Shown here one piece after another: positions 52,444 through 63,780 of a DNA stretch of 64,000 nt. Position 1 is the stretch's first letter. Each line of letters begins with the position of its first letter. Location: contig NZ_JAFFZS010000001.1 of assembly GCF_016921115.1 (NCBI RefSeq), forward strand, positions 594,648-658,647, in the 5' to 3' direction. The notes beneath the pieces are model-generated. The model worked only from the letters and a program-made list of their open reading frames with translations, did not search any database and had not been told where the DNA came from. Source of the stretch: Streptomyces actuosus. GTDB lineage: Bacteria; Actinomycetota; Actinomycetes; Streptomycetales; Streptomycetaceae. The position numbers and the translations under genes were made by a program.

Positions 52444-54057
52444 TCAGGCCTGGTACGCCACCAGCGCCATCATCCCCGCCTCGGCGTGGTAGGCGTTGTG
52501 GCAGTGCATCATCCACTGGCCGGGATTGTCGGCGTCGAAGTGGACGGACACCGTCTGCCTCGGGAGCACGATGGTGGTGTCCTTGCGCGGGCCGTCGGTG
52601 CCGAGCTGACAGGTGTGGCCGTGGAGGTGCATCGGGTGCCACATCCCGGTCCTGTTGACGAAGTCCAGGCGGACCCGCTCACCCTGCTCGACCAGGATGG
52701 GGTTCGCGGCCGGGTTGTTCATGTCGAACCGCCTGCCGTTGATGCCCCAGTTGTACGTGCCCATGCCGCCGGTCAGCTCGATGCGGTGCATGCGGTCGGC
52801 CTTCTTGGAGTCGAACCGGACCTCGTCCGCCGCCTTCAGGCGGGACGCGGTCACGATGTCGCCGCCCAGTTCCCCCGGGCGGACCGTCGGCCTCGGCGCG
52901 CGGCCGGAACCGGTACGGACCAGTGCCATGCCGCTCGCGTCCTTGCCCTCGGCGAGGGCAACCAGCGGGAAGACGCCGCCGGCGAGGGTGACCAGGACGT
53001 CGTACCGCTCCCCCATGCCGATCAGCAGGGCGTCGACCTGCTGGTGCTCGACCGGGAATCCGTCGGTGTGGGTGACGGTCAGCCTGTGGCCGCCGAGTGC
53101 CACGCGGTACGCCGTGTCGCCGCCCGCGTTGATGATGCGCAACCGGATGCGCTTGCCCGGCTTGGACGTGTAGACGTCCGGGTCGGCCGGGACTCGGCCG
53201 TTGACCAGGTGGTACGGGTACCTGACGTCTCCAGCGTCGCCGCCGAGCAGGCTGCTCTCGGAATCCATGAGCAGGAACGCCGTCGACGTGCCGCCGGCGG
53301 ACGCGGACGGCGAAGCGCTCGCCCCGCCCGTGCTCCCGCCGCTCATGTCCATCCCGCTCATGTCCCCCGTGCCGTCGCCGGAGCGGGGATCGGAGTCACC
53401 CATGTCCATGTCGCCCATGCCGCGCCCGAGGCCGGCGAGGACGCCGTCGGGGGTCGTGCCGGCGACTCCGTCGATCCAGTCGTCGAGGACCACGACCCAC
53501 TCGTCGTCGTACGACAGCGGCTCCTTCGGGTCCTCGACGATCAGCGGGGCGTGCAGGCCGCGGTCGAGTTGGACACCGACGTGCGGGTGGCAGTAGTAGG
53601 TGCCGGGGGCGTCGACGGTGAAGCGGTAGGTGAACGTGCTCCCGGCCCGCACAGCGGTCTGGGTGACCGGGGGGACGCCGTCCATGTCGTCGCGCAGCGC
53701 GATGCCGTGCCAGTGGAGGGAGGTCGGGGTCCGGTCCGGTAGTTGGTTGGAGAGTTCGGCGGCGAGCGTGTCACCCACGGACAACCGCAGTTCCCTGCCC
53801 GGGGTGCGGCCGCTGAAGGCCCAGCTGTCGGCCATGACCCCGCCGCCGAGGTCGAGCATGGCACGCGCGGCGGTCAGGGTCGTCCGCTGCGTCCTGCCGG
53901 TGCTCCTGCGCTTCCTGTCGGCGGCGGCGACCACCGGGCTGTGAGGAGCGACCAGGGAAGGGGTACCGCTGGAGCCGTCGGCGCACGCGGCGAGCGCGCC
54001 CGCGCCCGCGGCGCCGAGCCCGGCAAGCAGGACGGAGCGACGGTTGATGCTGTTCAA
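52444..54057 (-). CDS. Multicopper oxidase (cuprous oxidase/copper resistance)
   Basis: A 537-residue exported multicopper oxidase. The N-terminus NRRSVLLAGLGAAGAGALAA carries a twin-arginine and a lipobox-like LAAC. Copper ligands are complete: LHWHGIA (near residue 130), YYCHPHVGVQ, HPMHLHGH, and MHCHNAYHAEAGM at the C-terminus with the type 1 Cys, His and Met. A Met/Asp-rich insert (GMGDMDMGDSD, then GDMSGMDMSGGS, about 215-255) resembles CueO-type Cu(I)-binding segments. TTG 54057 is preferred, with AAGAGGA 8 bases upstream, over a longer frame to 54111. It lies next to copper genes and should oxidise Cu(I) outside the membrane. Confidence 0.92.
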   Translation of the reverse strand: MNSINRRSVLLAGLGAAGAGALAACADGSSGTPSLVAPHSPVVAAADRKRRSTGRTQRTTLTAARAMLDLGGGVMADSWAFSGRTPGRELRLSVGDTLAAELSNQLPDRTPTSLHWHGIALRDDMDGVPPVTQTAVRAGSTFTYRFTVDAPGTYYCHPHVGVQLDRGLHAPLIVEDPKEPLSYDDEWVVVLDDWIDGVAGTTPDGVLAGLGRGMGDMDMGDSDPRSGDGTGDMSGMDMSGGSTGGASASPSASAGGTSTAFLLMDSESSLLGGDAGDVRYPYHLVNGRVPADPDVYTSKPGKRIRLRIINAGGDTAYRVALGGHRLTVTHTDGFPVEHQQVDALLIGMGERYDVLVTLAGGVFPLVALAEGKDASGMALVRTGSGRAPRPTVRPGELGGDIVTASRLKAADEVRFDSKKADRMHRIELTGGMGTYNWGINGRRFDMNNPAANPILVEQGERVRLDFVNRTGMWHPMHLHGHTCQLGTDGPRKDTTIVLPRQTVSVHFDADNPGQWMMHCHNAYHAEAGMMALVAYQA

Positions 54058-54160
54058 GACGGGAGTCCTCTTCTTCGGAATGACGTCGGTCGGATCGCAT
54101 GCGGGCGACACCGCCCACCAGGGCGTGGGAAGGCGCGGCGGTGGCTCGCGGAGTCCGGGC

Positions 54161-54613
54161 CTAGATCAACAACCGGGAGAGGACGGAGAGATCGGGGGGC
54201 GCGCGGTGTGACGTCCTGGGCAGGCCGTGGAGGGCGGGTCCGCCAGGGACGGCGTCCGACCGGGCGGCGGGAGTGGAAGCGGCGGGCGGAGGCACGGACT
54301 GCGCCGTGCTCACGTCCGCTGTCGAGCAGTGCTGCATGGCGGTGCCCGCGCAGTCGCCGCCGGGTGCATCCATGACCGTCCCCGCGGGACGAGGTGCGGT
54401 GTCGTGCCCGGTCGAAGCAGCGGTCGGTATCGCGGTCGCGGAGGTGTGGTCGCTGCCGGCCATCGAGCCGACGGCGCGGGCGGAGACAACCGGTGACGTC
54501 GCGTCGTGGTGGACGAGTACGGCCAGTGCCATGAGCAGGGCGACGACCGAGGTACGCACCCAGCGCACGGAACCGCTGCGGTATCCGGCTCGCCGGGGTG
54601 CTGCTGTCGTCAT
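54161..54613 (-). CDS. DUF6153-like small exported protein of the copper island
   Basis: A 150-residue protein with a basic N-terminus, one membrane or signal segment (RTSVVALLMALAVLVHHDAT) and a Cys/His-containing outer part with GGDCAGTAMQHCSTAD and HGLPRTSHRAPPDLSVLSRL at the end. This composition is that of DUF6153 proteins often found near actinobacterial copper genes. A CsoR-type operator lies 45 bp upstream of the ATG at 54613, supporting copper induction. It is 103 bp upstream of the multicopper oxidase on the same strand and probably in one transcript. Function unknown; a metal-binding role is inferred from Cys/His content and context. Confidence 0.7.
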   Translation of the reverse strand: MTTAAPRRAGYRSGSVRWVRTSVVALLMALAVLVHHDATSPVVSARAVGSMAGSDHTSATAIPTAASTGHDTAPRPAGTVMDAPGGDCAGTAMQHCSTADVSTAQSVPPPAASTPAARSDAVPGGPALHGLPRTSHRAPPDLSVLSRLLI

Positions 54614-54657
54614 CGCTCTGCGTGCTCCGCTTCCTCTGGCAGGTGCTGCTCCCGCAC

Positions 54658-54676
54658 TATACCCGCCAGGGGTATC
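54658..54676. promoter_or_regulatory. CsoR-type copper operator upstream of DUF6153-like gene
   Basis: ATACCC (54659-54664) and GGGTAT (54670-54675) are inverted arms around GCCAG, matching the CsoR consensus (TATACCC...GGGTATA) of actinobacteria. It stands 45 bp upstream of the DUF6153-like gene and can control it with the multicopper oxidase. Confidence 0.75.
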
Positions 54677-54863
54677 CCACCTCGGCCCCGGGAGTCTTCG
54701 ACACCCTGGAACTCGTGTCGCCCGGCTGCGTCCTGCCTTCTGCTGCGAAGGCCATGCAGGGAGAACCATCTGCCGGGCCGGGTCGGCGACACGCGCCGTG
54801 GGCAGCATGCGGCGCCCGGCCGGAAGGCCGGGCGCCGTTGAGTCGACCGCGCCGCCTGCGCGT

Positions 54864-57149
54864 CTACTCGAAGGACCGCAGCCGCAGGCTGTTGGTCACG
54901 ACGAACACCGACGAGAAGGCCATCGCGGCTCCCGCGATCATCGGGTTGAGCATGCCGAGGGCGGCAAGGGGCAGGGCGGCCACGTTGTAACCGAAGGCCC
55001 AGAAGAGGTTGCCCTTGATGGTGGCGAGGGTCCTGCGGGACAGGCGGATCGCGTCGACGGCCACGCGCAGGTCGCCGCGTACGAGTGTCAGGTCACCCGC
55101 CTCGATCGCCACGTCGGTGCCGGTGCCCATGGCCAGGCCCAGGTCGGCGGTGGCCAGGGCGGCCGCGTCGTTGACGCCGTCGCCGACCATCGCGACCGTA
55201 CGGCCCTCTTTCTGCAGCCGCCTGACGACGTCCACCTTGTCCTGGGGGAGGACTTCGGCGATCACCTCGTCTATACCGACCGAGCGGGCGACGGACTCGG
55301 CGACGAGGCTGTTGTCGCCGGTCAGCAGCACGGGCCTCAGGCCCAGCCGGCGCAGCTCGGCCACCGCCTCGGGGCTGCTGCCCTTGACCGCGTCGGCGAC
55401 GGTGAGCACACCGCGCGCCTCGCCGTCCCAGGCGACGGCGACCGCCGTGCGGCCGTCGCGCTCCGCCGCGGCCTTGACCTCGGCGAGTTCCGGGGGCAGC
55501 TCGATGGCCCACTCCGCAAGAAGCTTCTCGCGCCCGGCGAGGACCGCGTGTCCGTCGACGAGGCCCTGGACACCCAGGCCGGGTACGTTCTCGAAGTTCT
55601 CCGGAACCGGCAGGCTTTCGGCCCGCTCGATCGCGCCCGCGGCCACGGCCTGTGCGATCGGGTGCTCGGAGGCGTGCTCCAGCGCGCCGGCCAGCCGCAG
55701 CAGTTCACCGTCGTCCACCCCCTGAGCGGCGTGGACCTCCTGGAGGGTCATGCGGCCAGTGGTGACCGTTCCGGTCTTGTCCAGGACGATCGTGTCGACG
55801 CGACGCGTGGACTCCAGCACCTCAGGGCCCTTGATGAGGATGCCGAGTTGGGCGCCGCGGCCGGTGCCGACCATCAGCGCGGTCGGGGTGGCGAGGCCGA
55901 GCGCGCACGGGCACGCGATGATGAGGACCGCGACGGCGGCGGTGAACGCGGCGGTCACGTCCTCGGTGACGAACAGCCAGGTGACCAGGGTGCCCAGGGC
56001 GATGAGGACGACCACGGGCACGAAGACCGCCGAGATCCGGTCGGCCAGGCGCTGTACCTCGGCCTTGCCGTTCTGCGCGTCCTCGACCAGTTTCGCCATC
56101 CGGGCGAACTGGGTGTCGGCGCCGACCCGGGTGGCTTCGACGACGAGCCGGCCGCCCGCGTTGACAGTCGCACCGGTGACGGCGTCGCCGACCGCGACAT
56201 CCACCGGCATCGCCTCGCCGGTCAGCATGGAGGCGTCAACCGCGGACACCCCCTCGACGACGGTCCCGTCGGTGGCGATCTTCTCTCCGGGGCGTACGAC
56301 GAAGCGGTCGCCGACCGCCAACTGGGCCACCGGGACACGGACTTCCTTGCCGTCGCGCAGCAGCGAGACATCCTTCACACCCAGCTCCAGCAGGGCCCGC
56401 AGTGCAGCGCCCGCCTTGCGCTTGGACTTCGCCTCCAGGTAGCGCCCGGCGAGGATGAAGGTGGTCACGCCGGCCGCGGCCTCCAGGTAGATGGAGGAGG
56501 AGCCGTCGGTGCGGGAGACGGTGAACTCGAAGGCGTGCCGCATGCCCGGCATCCCCGCGTGTCCGAAGAAGAGTGCCCACAGCGACCAGCCGAACGCGGC
56601 GAGCGTGCCGACGGACACCAGCGTGTCCATGGTCGCGGCGCCGTGCCGGGCATTGGTGTAGGCAGCCTTGTGGAAGGGTGACGCGCCCCAGACGACCACG
56701 GGCGCGGCCAGTGTCAGCGACAGCCACTGCCAGTTGTCGAACTGAAGGGGCGGAGCCATCGCCATCAGCACGACCGGTACCGAGAGCACCAGCGACACCA
56801 GCAACCGCTGCCGCAGAGCGAGCAGTTCACCGTCCGGCTCCGCACCGGCCGCGGTCTCGGTCTCGGTCTCGTTCCTGTTCTGCGCCGTCGGCGGGGGCGG
56901 CGTCGCCGTGTACCCGGTCTTCGTGACGGTGGCGATGAGGTCGTCGATCTCGACGCCTTCCGCGTACGAGACCTTCGCCTTCTCCGTGGCGAAGTTGACG
57001 GTCGCCGTGACACCGTCCATGCGGTTGAGCTTCTTCTCGATGCGGGCGGCGCACGAGGCGCAGGTCATGCCGCCGACGGAGAGTTCCACCTCGGAAGCGG
57101 GCGCCGGCGCGCTGCCGGGAGCCGCCGTCTCGGGAGCCGTGCTGGTCAT
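54864..57149 (-). CDS. copA: Copper-translocating P1B-type ATPase CopA
   Basis: A 761-residue Cu(I) export pump. One N-terminal heavy-metal domain has [15 protein letters not shown] (near residues 27-41). Eight membrane segments are expected; CPC lies in [14 protein letters not shown], the phosphorylation site is DKTGTVTTG, the HP motif is SEHPIAQA and the hinge is [11 protein letters not shown] loop after the second membrane region contains [11 protein letters not shown], Met/His-rich. ATG 57149 follows AGGAG by 8 bases; a longer frame to 57206 is rejected. It lies 112 bp downstream of copZ on the same strand and is inferred to be copper-induced through the CsoR operator ahead of copZ. Confidence 0.95.
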   Translation of the reverse strand: MTSTAPETAAPGSAPAPASEVELSVGGMTCASCAARIEKKLNRMDGVTATVNFATEKAKVSYAEGVEIDDLIATVTKTGYTATPPPPTAQNRNETETETAAGAEPDGELLALRQRLLVSLVLSVPVVLMAMAPPLQFDNWQWLSLTLAAPVVVWGASPFHKAAYTNARHGAATMDTLVSVGTLAAFGWSLWALFFGHAGMPGMRHAFEFTVSRTDGSSSIYLEAAAGVTTFILAGRYLEAKSKRKAGAALRALLELGVKDVSLLRDGKEVRVPVAQLAVGDRFVVRPGEKIATDGTVVEGVSAVDASMLTGEAMPVDVAVGDAVTGATVNAGGRLVVEATRVGADTQFARMAKLVEDAQNGKAEVQRLADRISAVFVPVVVLIALGTLVTWLFVTEDVTAAFTAAVAVLIIACPCALGLATPTALMVGTGRGAQLGILIKGPEVLESTRRVDTIVLDKTGTVTTGRMTLQEVHAAQGVDDGELLRLAGALEHASEHPIAQAVAAGAIERAESLPVPENFENVPGLGVQGLVDGHAVLAGREKLLAEWAIELPPELAEVKAAAERDGRTAVAVAWDGEARGVLTVADAVKGSSPEAVAELRRLGLRPVLLTGDNSLVAESVARSVGIDEVIAEVLPQDKVDVVRRLQKEGRTVAMVGDGVNDAAALATADLGLAMGTGTDVAIEAGDLTLVRGDLRVAVDAIRLSRRTLATIKGNLFWAFGYNVAALPLAALGMLNPMIAGAAMAFSSVFVVTNSLRLRSFE

Positions 57150-57261
57150 GTGCTTGTCTCCTGGGGGAAGGCCGGGACGTAAGGCGCGGTGTCGACGGAG
57201 CGGCACATCCCGGCGCGAGGGAGGAATGCGCGCGTCGTGGGCCGCCGGGGCCAGGACGCCG

Positions 57262-57558
57262 TCAGGCGCGGCCGACGAGCTCGTAGCCGGCCTCGTCGAC
57301 GGCGGCGCGGACGGCCTCCTCGTCGAGCGGGACGGTGGAGGTCACGGTCACCTCGCCGGTCTCGGCGGCGGCCTGGACCGCGGTGACGCCGTCCAGGACG
57401 GAGATCTCCCGGGAAACCGCGCCCTCGCAGTGGCCGCAGGTCATCCCGGAGACCTTGTAGACGGTGGTGACGGCGACACTCCGGACGTCGACGGTCGTCG
57501 CGTCGGAGCCGCAGGAACCGGTGCCGCAGCAGAGGCTGGTGTTCGTCTCGGTGTTCAT
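57262..57558 (-). CDS. copZ: Copper chaperone CopZ with Cys-rich N-terminal extension
   Basis: A 98-residue protein whose C-terminal two thirds form a heavy-metal-associated domain ([20 protein letters not shown], residues about 33-52) that carries Cu(I) to CopA. It has about 28 extra N-terminal residues with [13 protein letters not shown], giving three additional cysteines, more than the 68-70 residue standard CopZ. The extension may bind another Cu(I) or zinc, as in some actinobacterial forms. A CsoR operator lies 86-103 bp upstream. Confidence 0.92.
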   Translation of the reverse strand: MNTETNTSLCCGTGSCGSDATTVDVRSVAVTTVYKVSGMTCGHCEGAVSREISVLDGVTAVQAAAETGEVTVTSTVPLDEEAVRAAVDEAGYELVGRA

Positions 57559-57643
57559 GGTGGCTTCCTCGGTTCGGATCAGACTGGATCAGCGGGTTTC
57601 CGTGGGCGGACGTTGCCGTCCCTCTCCGCAATGAGGTCAACCA

Positions 57644-57661
57644 TATACCCCTGGGGGGTAT
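57644..57661. promoter_or_regulatory. CsoR-type copper operator upstream of copZ-copA
   Basis: ATACCCC (57645-57651) and GGGGTAT (57655-57661) flank TGG, a near-perfect CsoR box (ATATACCCCTGGGGGGTATT). It lies 86 bp upstream of copZ. The rest of the 484-bp gap (57559-58042) has no gene; the only other structure is the inverted repeat at 57816-57888. Confidence 0.88.
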
Positions 57662-57815
57662 TCCCGACAGGGGGGCGCCGTTCACAGCGGCACCCCCCTG
57701 CCGCCTTCGCGTCACTGCGGGGCCACGTGGCGGGCGCAACCGGCCTGCGGCGACGGCCACACGCCGAGGCGGCGGTGGGCGACGTGCCGGTGAAGACCCG
57801 GGACGGTGTCGCCGC

Positions 57816-57888
57816 CATGACCGGAGCGCCCCGCAGCCACGGCCTGTTCCGGCTGCCTGCAAGACGGCACAGGCCCGCTCCGGTCATG
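57816..57888. repeat. 13-bp perfect inverted repeat in a gene-free stretch
   Basis: CATGACCGGAGCG (57816-57828) and CGCTCCGGTCATG (57876-57888) are perfect inverted copies 47 bp apart, in the gene-free region between copZ and the cytochrome b unit. They could be ends of a tiny mobile element, a hairpin or a regulator site. No open frame spans it. Confidence 0.7.
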
Positions 57889-58042
57889 CGGGGGCAAGCC
57901 CTTCCCTCCCCGCGGCCCGACGCACGGGATACGCGTCGTCGAGCGGCTGCTGCGCACCCGATCTCGGTGCGGCGCCCGGCGCGGACCCCTTCCGGCGCAC
58001 ACCGGGGCGGGGTCCGCCCGACCACCCGAGGGCCGCGCGCCG

Positions 58043-58363
58043 TCACCTCGCTTTCGGTGGTCGGGTGCCCGACACACGCGCCGTGGTCGTCCGTGGCCGG
58101 GGCGGTCGCAGACGCAGACGCCGTGGCAGGCGCGGCGGCCCGGCGAGCACGGCCAGGATCCGGGCTGCCTGGACAACGGACGCGGCCAGCACCAGCCCGC
58201 TGATGAGGACCAGGATTCCGGTACCGGGGCCGGGCGCGGAGCGCAGCCCCTGGTAGAGCGCGCCCATCGCGAGGACGGCCGAGACGGTCAGGATCCAGAA
58301 CCACCGCTGCGCACGGCGGACGTCGACACCGGAGCCTCGAGGTGTGCGATCGTCGGTGTTCAT
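58043..58363 (-). CDS. Small two-helix membrane protein, third gene of the cytochrome b unit
   Basis: A 106-residue protein with two membrane helices (QRWFWILTVSAVLAMGALYQ and GTGILVLISGLVLAASVVQA) and a strongly basic, Pro/Arg-rich C-terminal tail. The ATG at 58363 overlaps the stop of the cytochrome b gene (ATGA), so it is made together with it. I recognise no family; it is probably a structural partner of the cytochrome. It ends the three-gene unit. Confidence 0.7.
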   Translation of the reverse strand: MNTDDRTPRGSGVDVRRAQRWFWILTVSAVLAMGALYQGLRSAPGPGTGILVLISGLVLAASVVQAARILAVLAGPPRLPRRLRLRPPRPRTTTARVSGTRPPKAR

Positions 58364-59442
58364 CCGTGGCCCTTGGGGTTGTTGACCCACACCTCGACGG
58401 TGACTGCCACGAGCGCCAGCAACAGGACGGCGGCACAGGTCATGGCGATCTTCCGCTCGCGCCACAGTCGGCGCGGACTCCGGTCGAGGAAGGGCACCAG
58501 GAAGATCAGCCCGAAGACGCCCGCGATGACGTAGGCGATCGAGGCGACCCCGAACCACTCCTCCAGGGGGAAGAACCACCAGAACATCCACAGCGGACGG
58601 GTGATCTCGATGCCGTCGACCGGCGTCGGCCCGAGCACGGGCGGCACGAGCACCGCCAGCAGGGACAGCGCGCCGAGGAGCACGAGGCCGAAGGCGCCCA
58701 CCCGCTTCAGGTGCGCGGTGAACGGCTCTGCCACCTCCTTTTGCGGCTTCGGGATCGCGGGGTGAGGGGAGATCCTGTGCCGCTTGACGAGCAGCCCGTG
58801 CCACACGAACAGCAACAGGACGAGCCCGGGGACGATGACGGCGTGCGCGATGTACAGGCGCAGCACGATCGGCACCCGGTCGCTGAGTTCGGGCGTGAAC
58901 CAGACTCCGGCACCGCCCAGGAGCTTGGCGACCTCCAGGTTGTGCGCCAGTGCCTCGTAGCCCTCCTGGTCCCACTTGATGACGGTGCCGGTGAACACGG
59001 CGAGGAAGGTGAACAGGAACATGGCACTGCCGATGATCCAGTTGCCCTCGCGAGGCTTCTTGAACGACGCGTGGAAGAACACCCGCATCAGGTGGAGCAG
59101 GGCGAGGACGAACATCGCCTGGGCGGCCCAGAAGTGCAGGCCGCGGGCGAAGCCACCCAGCCAGACGTTCGTGACGAGGTCGCGCACCGACTGGTTCGCG
59201 TCTTCCGCGGTCGGCGAGTAGAACTGCGCCATGTAGATGCCGGTGACCAGCAGCGTCACGAAGGAGACGACGGTCAGGCCGCCGAGACTCCAGGTCAGGT
59301 TGTTGGCGTGTTCGGGAACCGGATAGGCCAGCGCCTTGATGCCCATGCGGTCGTCGATCGCGTCGACGGCCCGCCGGAGCCCGCCGGGGCGGCGCGGCCG
59401 GTCGGCCGCCGCTGCAGCGCCTCCGGGCCGGTCGGTGGTCAT
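58360..59442 (-). CDS. Cytochrome b/b6-type membrane protein
   Basis: A 360-residue cytochrome b of the b6 type with a fused C-terminal membrane part. The haem-binding histidine pairs sit in LHFWAAQAMFVLALLHLMRV and YIAHAVIVPGLVLLLFVWHG. The N-terminus resembles QcrB (ALAYPVPEHANNLTWSLGGL); a quinone-site-like PPVLGPTPVDGIE and WMFWWFFPLEEWFG follow. No Rieske or cytochrome c gene is adjacent, so it is not a standard bc complex. The ATG at 59442 overlaps the upstream gene's stop (ATGA) after GGGAGG, and the same overlap links it to the next gene. It may take quinol electrons for a copper-linked or unknown redox reaction. Confidence 0.88.
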   Translation of the reverse strand: MTTDRPGGAAAAADRPRRPGGLRRAVDAIDDRMGIKALAYPVPEHANNLTWSLGGLTVVSFVTLLVTGIYMAQFYSPTAEDANQSVRDLVTNVWLGGFARGLHFWAAQAMFVLALLHLMRVFFHASFKKPREGNWIIGSAMFLFTFLAVFTGTVIKWDQEGYEALAHNLEVAKLLGGAGVWFTPELSDRVPIVLRLYIAHAVIVPGLVLLLFVWHGLLVKRHRISPHPAIPKPQKEVAEPFTAHLKRVGAFGLVLLGALSLLAVLVPPVLGPTPVDGIEITRPLWMFWWFFPLEEWFGVASIAYVIAGVFGLIFLVPFLDRSPRRLWRERKIAMTCAAVLLLALVAVTVEVWVNNPKGHG

Positions 59443-59978
59443 GACGCCTCCCGGCGCCTGCGCTCCGGATGCTCCAACTCGCGGATGGTGTGCGGCGGGC
59501 GCAGCCGGCGCGACAGCCACAGCCCGCCACAGATGGCCACGACGCCCAGGCCGGCCAGGACGGCGTCGCCACCGTCGGAGATGCCCCGGGCGGGCCGGAA
59601 CTCTCCTAGGACGACGCTGGTGCCTGTCTCGTCACCGGTCGCGGGGCGGCCGTTCTCGGGTGCGGAGGGCAGTCTGCCGTCGAGCGAGTCCAGCAGCAGC
59701 CCCTCGACCTGGCGGCCGACGGCCGAGCTGTAGCCCGGCTGCTCGAGCAGACCCTGCGCCCTGCGGACCTCGGACAGGTCGACGCCTTCCTTGTGCGGCG
59801 CCGTCAGGGCATCGTCGATCCGCTCCGCGACGTGGTCCTGGTCGGCGTCGTTGGCGATCAGCGCGATGGCCTGCTCGACGAGCACGGCCGATTCGTCGCT
59901 CTCTCCCTCGTGGGCCCAGGCGCTGCCGGCGGTCGCGACGGGGAGCAGCAGGGCGGCCGTGGCGACCGCCCCCGACAC
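59439..59978 (-). CDS. Secreted or membrane-anchored protein, first gene of the cytochrome b unit
   Basis: A 179-residue protein with a signal peptide (VATAALLLPVATAGSAWAHE, cut after AWA), an outer helical domain rich in Glu/Asp (VEQAIALIANDADQDHVAER, LSEVRRAQGLLEQPGYSSAV) and one C-terminal membrane helix (DAVLAGLGVVAICGGLWLSR). The mature N-terminus begins HEGESDE, a possible metal site. The start is GTG 59978, because the frame meets TAG a few codons upstream. Stop and next start overlap (ATGA). No family recognised; an electron-transfer or assembly partner of the cytochrome b is inferred from coupling. Confidence 0.7.
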   Translation of the reverse strand: MSGAVATAALLLPVATAGSAWAHEGESDESAVLVEQAIALIANDADQDHVAERIDDALTAPHKEGVDLSEVRRAQGLLEQPGYSSAVGRQVEGLLLDSLDGRLPSAPENGRPATGDETGTSVVLGEFRPARGISDGGDAVLAGLGVVAICGGLWLSRRLRPPHTIRELEHPERRRREAS

Positions 59979-60114
59979 GAGCAGCCTGATCTTCGCCGCA
60001 AGATCGGATTTCTATGCATGACGGTCAGCCTCGCTCATGGCGCTCCTCCGTGCTCGTCGGGAACTGATGATCCGTGGGGCGTGCGGGCGTTCGGGTGCCT
60101 GGGGGGCGTTTCGG

Positions 60115-60405
60115 TCAATGTTTGGCCGGGCCGGCACCGGCGGTGTGCAGCACCCGGAGACGGCGCTGGTACTCCTCCTCGTCGATCTCACCCCGTGCGA
60201 ACCGCTCGGCCAGCAGTTGCTCGGCGGAGGGCGGCGCCGGCGGCGTCCGGAGAGCGGAGTCGTGCGAGCCGCCGGGCGCGGGTCGGCCGAGCGTACGCAG
60301 GAGCAGGACGAAGGCAGTGACGATCAGACCCCAGAAGACGATCATGCCGAGGGACATGCCGAGCCACCCCCAGCCGTTCATGTCATGGTCGTACCAGAAC
60401 ATCAT
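60115..60405 (-). CDS. SHOCT-domain membrane protein
   Basis: A 96-residue protein with one membrane helix near the N-terminus (WLGMSLGMIVFWGLIVTAFV) and a C-terminal SHOCT domain (AEQLLAERFARGEIDEEEYQ). ATG 60405 follows GGAG by 8 bases; a second ATG is adjacent. SHOCT proteins are small oligomerising membrane-associated proteins, common near copper and heavy-metal operons of actinobacteria. It is on the same strand as the cytochrome b unit, 136 bp upstream of it, and may be co-transcribed. Confidence 0.85.
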   Translation of the reverse strand: MMFWYDHDMNGWGWLGMSLGMIVFWGLIVTAFVLLLRTLGRPAPGGSHDSALRTPPAPPSAEQLLAERFARGEIDEEEYQRRLRVLHTAGAGPAKH

Positions 60406-60537
60406 GGTGATCACTCCGAGAGATCGAAGAGTCGAACACGGACTGCCGCCGCACCGGGACGGGCGATTTACAGCCACCGTCCTCCCACCAAGGCAGCGCG
60501 TGCAGGGGCCGGGTGGCCCTGCGCCCGGGACAGTGGG

Positions 60538-60554
60538 CCCCTACGGGGTAGGGG
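60538..60554. promoter_or_regulatory. Palindrome upstream of the SHOCT gene
   Basis: CCCCTAC GGG GTAGGGG is a perfect palindrome of 7-base arms, 133 bp upstream of the SHOCT gene. It contains the CsoR-like GGGGTA element but with the G/C runs outside, so it is not a canonical copper operator. It may bind another metal regulator. Confidence 0.35.
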
Positions 60555-60624
60555 TAGGGCGACAACAGATCCCATACCGCCCGGCGGGCCCCATACCGCT
60601 CCGCCCGGCGTGAGGAGGTCCGCC

Positions 60625-61044
60625 GTGAACCTGGCCGGCCTGGGCTTCTACTTCGCCGCCACGCCTGGCCGCCCCGATCGGTCCGCCTACGAACACCCGT
60701 CGACGGCGCTGCGCATGATCACCGGTGGCGCCGCCCCCGTCGCCCTGGGCGGGGCGCCCTGGTCGGGCAGTAGGTGGCCTGATCGAGGCCCAATGGCGTC
60801 GGGGCGACGGGACGGCCGTGCCAGCGAGGAGGGCCGGCTCGCGCTGCAGAGGAGTCTCGCAGCGCGGGATCTCCGCCACACCGCCGCCCTGGAGGACAGC
60901 GTCGAGACGCAGAGTGGGGACCCCGTTCAAGGGGGTTGCGACCGCCCGCGGCTGGTCGACGACCGCGTCTCGTACCGCGGACGGTGGACGTCGACGTGCG
61001 GGCGGCCGCTGTCCCGTCCACGGCCACGTCCACGTTCTGCGTGA
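60625..61044 (+). CDS. Hypothetical protein, uncertain
   Basis: A 139-codon rightward frame from GTG 60625, supported mainly by an excellent GAGGAGG site 6 bases upstream. The first 45 residues (NLAGLGFYFAATPGRPDRSA, ALRMITGGAAPVALGG) look protein-like; the remainder is Arg/Ser/Gly-rich and may be out of frame or non-coding. It points toward the convergent cupredoxin ATPase. I recognise no family; it could be a truncated gene. Confidence 0.3.
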   Translation: MNLAGLGFYFAATPGRPDRSAYEHPSTALRMITGGAAPVALGGAPWSGSRWPDRGPMASGRRDGRASEEGRLALQRSLAARDLRHTAALEDSVETQSGDPVQGGCDRPRLVDDRVSYRGRWTSTCGRPLSRPRPRPRSA

Positions 61045-61072
61045 TCGCTCACCGGTGAGAGGTTCCGTCGGC

Positions 61073-63718
<2,646 letters not shown>

Positions 63719-63780
63719 CTCGACCAACTCCGTATCCGATGCACGCCGGCGCGCGCCGGCGCTCGCCGAACTCGATGCTT

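Noticed and set aside
57579..58436. A leftward coding frame between copZ and the cytochrome b unit.
   Set aside because: The frame has random Arg/Pro/Gly composition, overlaps the CsoR box and real genes, and has no start signal.
60538..60554. A third CsoR operator.
   Set aside because: The palindrome has its G/C runs outside and TA inside, the reverse of the CsoR arrangement.
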